Origin: Nitrospira sp. CG24C
GTDB lineage: Bacteria > Nitrospirota > Nitrospiria > Nitrospirales > Nitrospiraceae
Assembly (NCBI GenBank): GCA_002869885.2
Contig: NEWR02000007.1
Location: 96,753-160,752, forward strand
DNA: 64,000 nt
Direction of reading: 5' to 3'
The notes beneath the pieces were generated by a model. That model searched no databases and was not told the DNA's origin. It worked only from the letters and a program-made list of their open reading frames with translations. The translations under genes were made by a program, and so were the position numbers. Each line of letters begins with the position of its first letter. Within the stretch, counting starts at the first letter, position 1. Of this stretch, positions 54,260 to 62,603 are shown in pieces.

Positions 54260-54502
54260 ATGAACGCTCAGCAGCTGGAAGAGATCAAACGTCATTTTAG
54301 GGTCGTATCCGAAGCGCTCAGAAGCGACATCCGCCGGATTGCAGAAGGCCACAGCACTCTGTGCCATGAGTTAGAAGAACCGCGCGGAGAAATTCGTGAC
54401 GAGTTCAAAGAAATACAAGCCATCCAGCACAGCCACACTCTCGAAATAGACCTCTCTGACCTGAAGAACCGTATAGATTGCCTCGAAACCAGCCGCACCT
54501 AA
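54260..54502 (+). CDS. Small coiled-coil hypothetical protein
   Basis: 80 residues. Entirely helical and charged (EEIKRHFRVVSEALRSDIRR, SHTLEIDLSDLKNRIDCLE). No signal or membrane segment. No good ribosome-binding site, but a weak TTGCAT-N17-TATACA promoter-like pair ends about ten bases before the ATG, so a nearly leaderless transcript is possible. Downstream, 54503-54850 is gene-free; it contains a 12-bp hairpin at 54590-54616 and a CCTTCCAAG/CTTGGAAGG inverted repeat near 54718-54752, both of unknown role. Confidence 0.5.
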   Translation: MNAQQLEEIKRHFRVVSEALRSDIRRIAEGHSTLCHELEEPRGEIRDEFKEIQAIQHSHTLEIDLSDLKNRIDCLETSRT

Positions 54503-54850
54503 TTCATGCAGACCCATTCAATCAATTAAAGCAGAGCGGGGTGGCAGAGCCCATCGCTCCAGCGCCTCCCGGAGTGGCCTGAATACTCCCTGTGCTCTCG
54601 CAACGCGCGAGCACAGAAGATCATCAGGCTCCATCCCTTCTCCCCTATTTTATTTTCAAGGATAGCCTGGTTGATCGTCGATTGCGCGCGTCGAACGAGC
54701 ACATTCCATCTAATTGACCCTTCCAAGCTCGCTTGTTTTTCTCTCTTGGAAGGACACTCATGTTGGTCTAAGTGCGGCCGTCGAACGAGGCCCTTCTGAG
54801 GGCGCGCGTTCCGGGAGCACAGGACCAACGTGGGTGCCCTTCCATCCCCT

Positions 54851-57055
54851 TCAGTGCCCCAATCGTCGCCAGGGAATGGCGCTTTCTCGTTCTTCCTTGT
54901 ATTGTTTAGAATCATGAATCTCCATATCTTTTCTATCTCCCTCTTTTTTCTTTCCCGGCAGCACCCAGTAGTCGAGCGCAAACCATTTATTCGAGAGGCC
55001 TTTCAAAAAATCCATCTCAGTGCTGGGCCGTTCTAGATCCTGGCGGAAGGCGGTGGAAAACTCGCTTCGCACATACGCGTCGAACACGATCGGTTCGGCA
55101 AGAGATTGTCTGAACGGTGTTTGATGAAGGGTCGAGACCTTCCCGCGAATTTCCGAGATCGTGGCGTTGCGGGAACCCAAATGATCGAACACATCGTAAA
55201 ACCACATCTGAGCATGAGCGTTAAACAGGCCCGCAAGGCCCCCGATGATATATTTCGGCGGGCCGAGGGCGAGCATATCCAACGTCTCAGCATAGGTGCC
55301 GGCAACGACCCCGATCTTTGACACAACGTCTTGCGCTCCGCCGCTGTCGGTATTCAGGAAAATATGAAAGGCGTTGGGGAAACGTTGATCGACATAGGCC
55401 TGACCGACATTAGGACCGGCCACCCCAAACACCTTCTGCACAGAATACCCGTGGTTTGCGAGGATACGTGAGGCACTCGCGCTCCGCTGCACGCCGCCGC
55501 TGTGACCGGATAGGTACAGCCGATCCGCCTGCCCCGCATGACGCATGATGTAGGCCGCCTCGTTATAGCCCGGCCCATGCGATAGGTTAAGCATCGACCA
55601 CAAAACGTCGGTGATCGTCCCATGGCGATAGGGAGGGCTATACACGTCGTAGTCCGGATAGGCCGCTTTGGCCCACGAGGCCCACAGTCCTGTGTCCTGT
55701 CCCCATTTGTCACCGCCGTAAATCCCACGTGAAAGAAAAATCTTTTCACGGGTACGGCCAGGCTCTGGCGCAAAATCCCAATCCATGTATTTGGGGCCTG
55801 TGTTGAACTGAAAGAGCTGCCCGACGAACGGCACTTCGCTGATGAGGTTCACCAGGCCCGGCAGGAAATAGTAGTGGGGCCGATGTCCAACCTCCACTTC
55901 AAGCGCATTCCATGCCGTCCGAATGTTCTGTGCCGGATAGAAGAGGGGATTGTCCCGTCCAGACAGGATGCCTGCGACAGTGCTGAAGGGTATTTTGGCC
56001 AACTCAAAGGCGGCATTCTTGACCCCGATGGCCACGGCAAAGGGATAGCCGGTCCAATAGAGTATGCGCCGAGTGGTGGAAAGCGGGGGTGCGTCGGTCT
56101 TCGCATCCGTGATGTCTTGTGCGTCCGGCCCCTCGTCTTTGCCGGGCACACCGCCTTTCTTGTTATGCGCGAGAACGGGCTGAGGCGTGGCTTCGTTGGC
56201 ATAGTCCAACTCATAGCCGAGGTATTCGATTGTTGTCACACTCGGATCTGAGGCGCTTGCCCCCAATGTGAGCGTATCGATGAAATAAAACCGCATCCCA
56301 TAGCGAATCAGCGTATCGTCTTCGTCCCAGGGAATTTCATATCCCAATACGAAAAACCGAACGTTGCGCGCCTTATCGGCACGCACATCCTTCACTCTGG
56401 AAAGCAGTCTACTGAGAAGATCCTTCGCCTGATCAGCCTGATAGGGGTGTTTATCTTTCTCATTCTTGTACGAAAGGATCTTGTACAGGGGCCTGGACCT
56501 GCTTGAGCACAGGCTCCCTTCTTTCGCTTCTGGATTCCCGAACCACTGCGAACGGCGGTCGCAGGATCCTTCATCCCACATAAGCCCTTCGACTTCCCCC
56601 TGCCGTTCATCTGCAACGACCGGTACCTTCAGGATTAGTTCCTGCGCAAACTGTCTGGAGTTCAGATACTCCTCAAAACGCCGCAGTTCCTGATCCGGGT
56701 CCGTCGTTTCATAGGCATAGGAAGCAAGCCATTTGACCGACCTCTTGCTGAGAGGGGTCGTCGTGTCGTCTCTGTAACAGGCCAGATTCTTCACTGTTTG
56801 ATGAAGCTGACGCTCAAGTGCGATTTGGAAGTCGCGAATAGTTCCGGAATGGTCTCCCAACGGACCATTATTTCCCTTCAGCACATCGTCCACCACAGAC
56901 TTCAACACCACGGTGCAGTCAGGTTTCAGAACGGCATGATCCGTTTCCAGCGCAAGATGATATTGCAAGTCGGAAGACCAGACTGCGCAACCTTGCAACA
57001 AGAGACAGAGCCCCAGGGCAGGGAAACCAAGCCACTGTATCTGTACCATTGCCAT
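54851..57055 (-). CDS. Lipoprotein with alpha/beta-hydrolase (lipase-like) domain
   Basis: 734 residues. It begins with a lipoprotein signal, LGLCLLLQGC, with lipidation at Cys23, so the protein is membrane-anchored. The central part is not recognised. In the C-terminal third DRLYLSGHSGGVQRSASASR contains the GxSxG nucleophile elbow of an alpha/beta hydrolase, and QVFGVAGPNVG-like strands surround it. Strong GGAGGG site before the ATG. It follows the protease-hydrolase gene on the same strand after 98 bases, which include a mini repeat element. Substrate unknown; lipase or esterase is inferred. Confidence 0.72.
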   Translation of the reverse strand: MAMVQIQWLGFPALGLCLLLQGCAVWSSDLQYHLALETDHAVLKPDCTVVLKSVVDDVLKGNNGPLGDHSGTIRDFQIALERQLHQTVKNLACYRDDTTTPLSKRSVKWLASYAYETTDPDQELRRFEEYLNSRQFAQELILKVPVVADERQGEVEGLMWDEGSCDRRSQWFGNPEAKEGSLCSSRSRPLYKILSYKNEKDKHPYQADQAKDLLSRLLSRVKDVRADKARNVRFFVLGYEIPWDEDDTLIRYGMRFYFIDTLTLGASASDPSVTTIEYLGYELDYANEATPQPVLAHNKKGGVPGKDEGPDAQDITDAKTDAPPLSTTRRILYWTGYPFAVAIGVKNAAFELAKIPFSTVAGILSGRDNPLFYPAQNIRTAWNALEVEVGHRPHYYFLPGLVNLISEVPFVGQLFQFNTGPKYMDWDFAPEPGRTREKIFLSRGIYGGDKWGQDTGLWASWAKAAYPDYDVYSPPYRHGTITDVLWSMLNLSHGPGYNEAAYIMRHAGQADRLYLSGHSGGVQRSASASRILANHGYSVQKVFGVAGPNVGQAYVDQRFPNAFHIFLNTDSGGAQDVVSKIGVVAGTYAETLDMLALGPPKYIIGGLAGLFNAHAQMWFYDVFDHLGSRNATISEIRGKVSTLHQTPFRQSLAEPIVFDAYVRSEFSTAFRQDLERPSTEMDFLKGLSNKWFALDYWVLPGKKKEGDRKDMEIHDSKQYKEERESAIPWRRLGH

Positions 57056-57105
57056 ACTCTCCCTCCAGGTTACGTCATGCTCCCTTGGACCGCGTGTCCC
57101 TTATA

Positions 57106-57158
57106 ACGACTCAGGTGATAGGCTGAAGGTGTTCAGCCTGAACCCCTGAGTGGTTACG
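57106..57158. repeat. Mini octamer-family element (terminal motifs only)
   Basis: ACTCAGGTGATAGGCTGAAG is followed directly by the inverse TTCAGCCTGAACCCCTGAGT. These match the end motifs of the elements at 5130, 10359 and 40517, without the octamer core. The right end contains the TAA stop of the protease-hydrolase gene (minus strand). Confidence 0.75.
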
Positions 57159-59067
57159 TTCCCTTTATCAGCGTAATCACGCTCGCCATCGTCACCTGGT
57201 CGTCATCGAAATCGCCATGTGTCGTACTTTTCGATTCTTTGCCGGGAGCAGCCCAAGTATAGACGTTTGGTAAATTCTTCGATGCAATCTTGTCATTGAA
57301 ATATTTCTCAAGGCCGAGTATCGGTGTCGATCGTCCTTGTTCGAGCGACTGCGACACCAGATAGAGCAGCGAGCGACTGTAGCCAAGAATTGGTTTGCAG
57401 GTCGGGTCCTTCTGTTCCATGTCGTCGGATAGATGGAACTGGTTAAAGCGCTTGACCTTGCCACTCTTAATGGCTGGCACGACCGTTTCCTCGAACAGAT
57501 CCACTCGTACCGCCGGCGCCATAAAGTTCACGCTTTCGAACGTCCATCCCTGCCCACCCAACCGATGGACGACATGACTATGCAGGATCGATCCGGCAGA
57601 ATGGCCGACGAGATGCAGTCGCACCTTGGACAGATCGGCAAAGTACGGTGATCGTTGGCAGGCCCTGTAGAGCTTCATACCTCCACTCTCTGCCGTATTG
57701 GAGATCGCATCCGCATTCTGTTTCATCTCGCTCCAGATCGCCGTCCCAGGCCTGGCCAATAGTTTTTCGAGCCGTTCATTCAACCAAATCTTGGCGCCGT
57801 CGAGGAACCCGCCGGTGGGACGCGGCTGGCCTTTAAAGATATCCTCAAGGCGCCCTGTTAGCGTGGACCAGAGGTCTGTTTCCCACATGAGGAAGATAGG
57901 GAAAATCTTCTGTTCGTACAACGCCGGTATCCATTTTGCTGCTGTTTCTCCCGCATCGTCCTCGGACGTAAGACCGCCATGTGCATAGATGGCGATATCC
58001 ACAGGATCGTTCTTGCCCAGGCCCCATGCCGTCCGAGCCATGCCGAGATGGTGCGTAACCAGCGCCTCGATGTCGGAGTCTTGTGTACGAAAAACGCCGG
58101 TGTTGCTGAGCCTCCCGTTATTCTCCATGTCGATGATGAAGGGGCTGATTTCGCGTCTGCGTAACGAAGACTCGCCGGCGAGCTGCACTTTGCCGGACTC
58201 CAGACGCAACGTCGGAGACTGGGCGATCGTCAGATGCTGTTCAGTCACCACCCCCAGCTGTGCCACCCAACAGTCCATCGCATTGTCGAGCCAGTCTTCA
58301 TACCGTAATACTGCGCGACCCTTGGCACCCCAACCTAATCCCCACGAGTTATGCACTATGAATCCCACCTGGTTATAGCCGACGATCGCAAAAGCATGGC
58401 CACCGTCGCTCAGGCTTGCCTTCCGATGTGGAATCGCCCAGAGTCCGCCTTTGGTCTGCGATTTCTTAGAGAATCCATCATCCCAGCCTGAATGGCAGAC
58501 CGCGCTGGCATAGAGAATGCCGATCTCGTTGAGGGCGACATGCATATCGGTGATAGACCCTGTGTCGATGCGGTAATAGGCCCCCAAAGGCCGCCGCACA
58601 GCATCAAGCCACCAGTCGTCTGAACATTTTGCAACGTGGTCTGTCGGCATCTGTTCCGAGGTCCAGAGCCTGTCCGCGCAGGCGCCGTGCTTGTACCAAC
58701 CTTTCATGGCGCCGCGCAGACTCGATCCAGTATCGACGTCCGGGGCGCCGGGAAATTCATCGTAGCGTCGCGCCATCGAATACAGCATGTAGGGGGACAC
58801 GCGACAATCCATCTGCTTACGTTTCGCGGTTTGTTGCAAATGAGCCACGACACTTGCCAGGGCGAAGCCTGTACAGGCGTTAGTCTGTCTCTGATCGAGC
58901 ACGGGAATGTTGGTCTTCGGATCAAGCGTCACGTTCGGCACCACTGCGACCGGCGGCTGATAGAATCTGTCGCGCAAATCGAGGCGATCGGGAACCGCGC
59001 TCCGCTTTAGAATAGCCTGAATACCGGACTTCTTGGTTCTTCCTGCTGTGATCTTATTCTTCGCCAT
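57154..59067 (-). CDS. Papain-family (C1) cysteine protease fused to an alpha/beta hydrolase
   Basis: 637 residues. The N-terminal half is a C1 peptidase with its full catalytic set: Gln59 and Cys65 in LDQRQTNACTGFA, His224 in DGGHAFAIVGYN and Asn240 in VHNSWGLGWG. The C-terminal half is an alpha/beta hydrolase with IAIYAHGGLTSED near 359-370 (oxyanion region) and RLHLVGHSAGSI with nucleophile Ser490. There is no signal peptide; the first 25 residues are basic. Strong AAAGGAGG site before the ATG. The adjacent lipoprotein hydrolase suggests a two-gene system. Function unknown; an effector, a defence role or protein turnover are all possible. Confidence 0.8.
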   Translation of the reverse strand: MAKNKITAGRTKKSGIQAILKRSAVPDRLDLRDRFYQPPVAVVPNVTLDPKTNIPVLDQRQTNACTGFALASVVAHLQQTAKRKQMDCRVSPYMLYSMARRYDEFPGAPDVDTGSSLRGAMKGWYKHGACADRLWTSEQMPTDHVAKCSDDWWLDAVRRPLGAYYRIDTGSITDMHVALNEIGILYASAVCHSGWDDGFSKKSQTKGGLWAIPHRKASLSDGGHAFAIVGYNQVGFIVHNSWGLGWGAKGRAVLRYEDWLDNAMDCWVAQLGVVTEQHLTIAQSPTLRLESGKVQLAGESSLRRREISPFIIDMENNGRLSNTGVFRTQDSDIEALVTHHLGMARTAWGLGKNDPVDIAIYAHGGLTSEDDAGETAAKWIPALYEQKIFPIFLMWETDLWSTLTGRLEDIFKGQPRPTGGFLDGAKIWLNERLEKLLARPGTAIWSEMKQNADAISNTAESGGMKLYRACQRSPYFADLSKVRLHLVGHSAGSILHSHVVHRLGGQGWTFESVNFMAPAVRVDLFEETVVPAIKSGKVKRFNQFHLSDDMEQKDPTCKPILGYSRSLLYLVSQSLEQGRSTPILGLEKYFNDKIASKNLPNVYTWAAPGKESKSTTHGDFDDDQVTMASVITLIKGT

Positions 59068-59308
59068 CAGAACCTCCTTTCAGGATGCGTACAGACACCG
59101 ATCGAGAATCCGCTCTTTGATTTTCATATCGGACAAGCGTAGGTCGTATTCTCAGACGATTCACGTCTTCCGTCAAGCATCAATCGGCTGAACTTTTTTC
59201 AGTTGCCCATATTTCAAGAAACTGAAAACGCGCTCCAATGCCGGCTAGTTTCGTTTGACTTTCCATTCCCTGCCCTCCTAAAATCCCGCTCATAAAAACT
59301 GCTCAGCG

Positions 59309-59402
59309 ATCCGTGAAAAGTGAAACGTAAAACGAGAAATGTTTCGGAAGAATACTGCTCGGCAATCCAACATCTCACCTTTTACGTTTTACCTTTCACG
59401 CT
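59309..59402. repeat. Heptamer palindrome (GTGAAAC type)
   Basis: Left arm GTGAAAA, GTGAAAC, GTAAAAC, GAGAAAT (59312-59340); right arm ATCTCAC, CTTTTAC, GTTTTAC, CTTTCAC (59370-59400). It lies in the leader of the guanidinase-like gene. The remaining 59068-59308 part of this divergent intergenic space shows only a weak TTTTCAGTT/AACTGAAAA inverted repeat near 59196-59229. Confidence 0.8.
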
Positions 59403-59458
59403 TTTTGAGAGCGATTTTTTTCAGCCCCCTGCAAAAGCGGGTGTAAGGAGGTGGCGGT

Positions 59459-60607
59459 TTGGCTAAAGAACAGAAATATCGAGGCGAGGTCCCCCTACAC
59501 GACAACTATGGTCCGGAGGCGAAATACGCAGTCGAAGCTGAGGCGCTGCTGCCGACTACGAAGTATGAGGAAGAAATAGCTCGAGGTCTTGAATTGGGCC
59601 TGCCAGGCGCGGATTCCATTAAGGACCGCAGGATTCCCACGTTTAGCCGAGGAGAGCTCCCCCACTTCGCCGGAATCAATACTTTTGTCAAAGCCCCCTA
59701 CATCGAAGATGTGCGCAAATGCGGCCAGTACGACGTGGCCATTCTCGGAGCGCCATTCGATGGCGGTACAACCTATCGGGCCGGCACGCGGTTTGGCCCT
59801 CAGGGTATTCGTAAGATCTCGGCTCTCTATGGATCCTATAGCTTCGAGCTCGGCGTGGATCTGCGCGAATCCATTTCCATGTGCGATCTCGGCGATGTGT
59901 TTACCATTCCCGGCAACATTGAAAAGACCTTCGATCAGGTCAGTAAGGGTGTTTCGCACGTCTACGCCAGTGGGGCCTTTCCCGTGGTGCTCGGTGGTGA
60001 CCATTCCCTTGGCTTCGCAACCGTGCGGGGAATTGCCGAGAATCTCAATGGAGGTAAGCTCGGCATCATTCATTTTGACCGGCATGTGGACACACAAGAG
60101 ACCGATCTTGACGAACGTATGCACACCACACCTTGGTTTCACGCGACGAACATTCCCAATGTGCCGGCAAAAAATCTCGTGCAGATCGGGATCGGTGGTT
60201 GGCAGGCGCCACGGCCCGGGGTGAAGTCCGGACGTGAACGTCAAACCACCATCATGACCGTCACCGATTGTGTAGAGATGGGAATTGAGAATGCCGCGAA
60301 GCGAGCGCTCGAAGTGGCCTGGGATGGCGTCGACGCCGTCTGGTTGAGTTTCGATGTGGATTGTCTGGACGCCGCCTTCGTGCCTGGAACCGGCTGGCCT
60401 GAGCCTGGCGGGTTCTTGCCGCGTGAAGTGCTGAAGTTTCTGCAAGTCATCGCGGATAGTAAGCCGATTGCCGGAATGGAAATTGTGGAGTGCTCGCCTC
60501 CCTACGACTCAGCCGAGATCACTGCCCTGATCTCCACTCGCGTAATCATGGATGTATTGGCCTGCCAGGTGCGCTCAGGCCATTTGCCGAACCGGAGAAA
60601 GCCCTAA
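59459..60607 (+). CDS. Ureohydrolase of the agmatinase family, probable guanidine hydrolase
   Basis: 382 residues. Binuclear-metal hydrolase with the arginase/agmatinase motifs GGDHSLG, IIHFDRHVDTQETDLDERMH and SFDVDCLDAAFVPGTGWPEP. Classical agmatinases read DAH.D at the second motif; the HFDRHVD with DLDERMH form and the long N-terminal extension are what I recall from the nickel-dependent guanidinases of cyanobacteria and comammox Nitrospira (from memory, not searched). The product would be urea plus ammonia. TTG start at 59459, eight bases after AAGGAGG. No nickel-chaperone genes are adjacent. Agmatinase remains possible. Confidence 0.82.
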   Translation: MAKEQKYRGEVPLHDNYGPEAKYAVEAEALLPTTKYEEEIARGLELGLPGADSIKDRRIPTFSRGELPHFAGINTFVKAPYIEDVRKCGQYDVAILGAPFDGGTTYRAGTRFGPQGIRKISALYGSYSFELGVDLRESISMCDLGDVFTIPGNIEKTFDQVSKGVSHVYASGAFPVVLGGDHSLGFATVRGIAENLNGGKLGIIHFDRHVDTQETDLDERMHTTPWFHATNIPNVPAKNLVQIGIGGWQAPRPGVKSGRERQTTIMTVTDCVEMGIENAAKRALEVAWDGVDAVWLSFDVDCLDAAFVPGTGWPEPGGFLPREVLKFLQVIADSKPIAGMEIVECSPPYDSAEITALISTRVIMDVLACQVRSGHLPNRRKP

Positions 60608-60746
60608 CCAGCATTATTCGTGAACACTTGTGCGTGAAGCGTCGCTCGTCTGAAGAAAAGAGCATTTGGCGTATGGCTTGTGGCCGATAGTAGGTGCAGA
60701 ATAGCCAGGACTTTCTTTGTTCGTGCCATGCGCTAGAAGCCATTCG

Positions 60747-61496
60747 TTATCTGCTCCTGCTCACTGGAATCTGAACACTGATCGCACCGGCAAGATCGCC
60801 TTCCTGGGCGCCTTCACGTGGATAGCCTGAAATATCCAAGATACCTCTGGGGCTGCCATGACAGGCCAGACAGTCTTGCGAATAATAAATCGGGGTTAAT
60901 GCCCTCAAGGTCGTTTCATTATCAATCCATTCGGTGATGGGGATGTTTGAGGCCGGTTGAGTAGCCAGCCGTCTCAATACGTTTTCTTCGTATGCGTCAG
61001 GCGCATTTTTCAAATTCCTCGGATTGAGCGTGGTTTGTTTTATCTTCACGTGAGAGCGGTTGGAGAACTTTCGAGCGGCCTGGCTGCCAAAGGTGGCCGG
61101 AATGAAATTCTTATACCCAATGCCTCTTTGGTTGATGACGAGTTGTGCATCAGCCACCACCTCCTTGCTCGACTGAAGCAGAGTCGGTAACAATTCTTTC
61201 GCGAGAGAAGGAAGATGCGAGGAGAGATGCTTCAGATCTATGTTTGTCTGACGGAGAAACTCATCAAGAACCTGCCGCTCAAATACCTCTGGCGTAAATC
61301 CCTTATCGCCTTTCTGGGGATCATCAATAAGCTTTTGATTGCGATCGACGATGAGGCGTCCAACATTGAGCAGCGTTGCTAAATACTGGGCTGTTTTTTC
61401 GGTTTCTTCACGTAGTACCTGCGCCAAGCCAATACTTGCCCACACAAGAAAAAGCACGAGGCTCAGGGATATGAACAGAAGTACCCGAGACTTCAT
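60747..61496 (-). CDS. Membrane-anchored haem protein with Tll0287-like (DUF3365) domain
   Basis: About 249 residues. An N-terminal hydrophobic segment (VLLFISLSLVLFLVWASIGL) anchors a periplasmic DUF3365 domain (IPATFGSQAARKF, LRALTPIYYSQDCLACHG) with one c-type haem motif, CLACH. Such domains sense redox or gas ligands. The frame extends to a GTG at 61538, overlapping the upstream gene, but the ATG at 61496 directly before the anchor is preferred. No kinase or response-regulator domain is attached. Confidence 0.75.
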   Translation of the reverse strand: MKSRVLLFISLSLVLFLVWASIGLAQVLREETEKTAQYLATLLNVGRLIVDRNQKLIDDPQKGDKGFTPEVFERQVLDEFLRQTNIDLKHLSSHLPSLAKELLPTLLQSSKEVVADAQLVINQRGIGYKNFIPATFGSQAARKFSNRSHVKIKQTTLNPRNLKNAPDAYEENVLRRLATQPASNIPITEWIDNETTLRALTPIYYSQDCLACHGSPRGILDISGYPREGAQEGDLAGAISVQIPVSRSR

Positions 61497-61513
61497 CAGT
61501 ATTTCTTTCTTGC

Positions 61514-62599
61514 TCACTTTTCGGTCGTCAAACGACACTGTCCCTGATCATAATGTTCCGGCACTTTCGAGACTTCAAACGGCAAGCCTTCTGTGGTCGC
61601 CCGTCGAGTCGGTGCATAGGTTTCTTCCAACCAACGCCTGCGCATCTGTTCCAACCGCCCTGATTCTTCCAATCGATACAACAGATTATTGAGGAACCAC
61701 TGTAGTCGCCTTTTCTCTTCAACTGTGACAATAGAGAAATGTTCTTGCGTCAGGAGCAAGGGCGTTCCATCATTCCTTGTGAGGAGGCGCCAGTCTGGCC
61801 AGACATGCTTTGTCACATAATCGAGAATGGAGTAATTGGTCAAAATCACGTCGATGCTCGGATCTTTCGTCTCCACCGCAGCAGGAAGCGAATCGCATAT
61901 CAGCAACAGGATATTTTTAAGATTGGCTTGTGCATATAGTTGAGATGTTCTTCCCTTCTGAGCGGCAACGGTCAACCCAGAAAGCCCTGCCTGAATTACC
62001 GACAACGTATCGGAATTTCCAGCCTGCTTTCGAAACTGTTCCCAGACTCGCTCCGCCACTTCCGGTTTTTGGATGATGGCCCCGATGCCGCCGTTATGAA
62101 AATACGGAATTGAGTACCACAGGCCGGCAGGTCTTGCGCCAGGAACATTCCCACCGATAGATGAGACAAAAAGATCGAGGTGCCCTTCATTCATCTCGAT
62201 GAAGAGGTCACGGAACCTGGTGAGCTGCAATGTAGGAACGATGGGTTTCTGACCGCCACAATATATGGTCAGAGCGTCGGCCACCTCACGGATCAGCTCC
62301 ACATCGAGGCCTGTGACACGAACCCCTTCATCGGTGAAAACAGCTGGAAACACAAAGGGACGAAACGGTTCAACGGAAATCCCAACACGCAACTGCCCTC
62401 GTGAGCAGATAGCAGACATTTCATCGAATGCAAGAGGCTGTACCAGTTCCACAGCATCGAAGACAAGTCCGCATCCTTGCAGAAAGAATCCGAGTGCGAT
62501 CAGGAATGAGACGATGCCTTGTGAGCTAAAGTCCTTCAGCCGACGACGCAGTTTCTGTGTATGCGATCGTAAGCGTATGATGGATCTACCAACAATCAT
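61514..62599 (-). CDS. Lipoprotein of the amino-acid-type solute-binding family (SBP 3)
   Basis: About 361 residues. After a basic N-terminus a lipobox LGFFLQGC marks a lipoprotein. The rest is a type 3 periplasmic binding fold: GQLRVGISVEPFRPFVFP, VTGLDVELIREVADALTIYC, GHLDLFVSSIGG, VILTNYSILDYVTKHVWPDW. ABC-transporter permeases are absent nearby, so a sensing role with the haem protein downstream is possible. The start ATG is four bases after the upstream stop; the frame runs further back to 62674. Confidence 0.75.
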   Translation of the reverse strand: MIVGRSIIRLRSHTQKLRRRLKDFSSQGIVSFLIALGFFLQGCGLVFDAVELVQPLAFDEMSAICSRGQLRVGISVEPFRPFVFPAVFTDEGVRVTGLDVELIREVADALTIYCGGQKPIVPTLQLTRFRDLFIEMNEGHLDLFVSSIGGNVPGARPAGLWYSIPYFHNGGIGAIIQKPEVAERVWEQFRKQAGNSDTLSVIQAGLSGLTVAAQKGRTSQLYAQANLKNILLLICDSLPAAVETKDPSIDVILTNYSILDYVTKHVWPDWRLLTRNDGTPLLLTQEHFSIVTVEEKRRLQWFLNNLLYRLEESGRLEQMRRRWLEETYAPTRRATTEGLPFEVSKVPEHYDQGQCRLTTEK

Positions 62600-62603
62600 A
62601 AGT

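Noticed and set aside
54526-54981. Minus-strand ORF of 151 residues downstream of the lipoprotein hydrolase
   Set aside because: It overlaps the hydrolase 3' end in another frame, is Arg/Cys/Trp-rich like non-coding translation, and has no recognisable fold.
59403-59458. Guanidine riboswitch before the guanidinase-like gene
   Set aside because: None of the ykkC or mini-ykkC consensus elements I know could be found between 59068 and 59458.
59495-60445. Long minus-strand ORF of 316 residues inside the guanidinase-like gene
   Set aside because: Antisense shadow of a conserved enzyme, with no domain and no ribosome-binding site.
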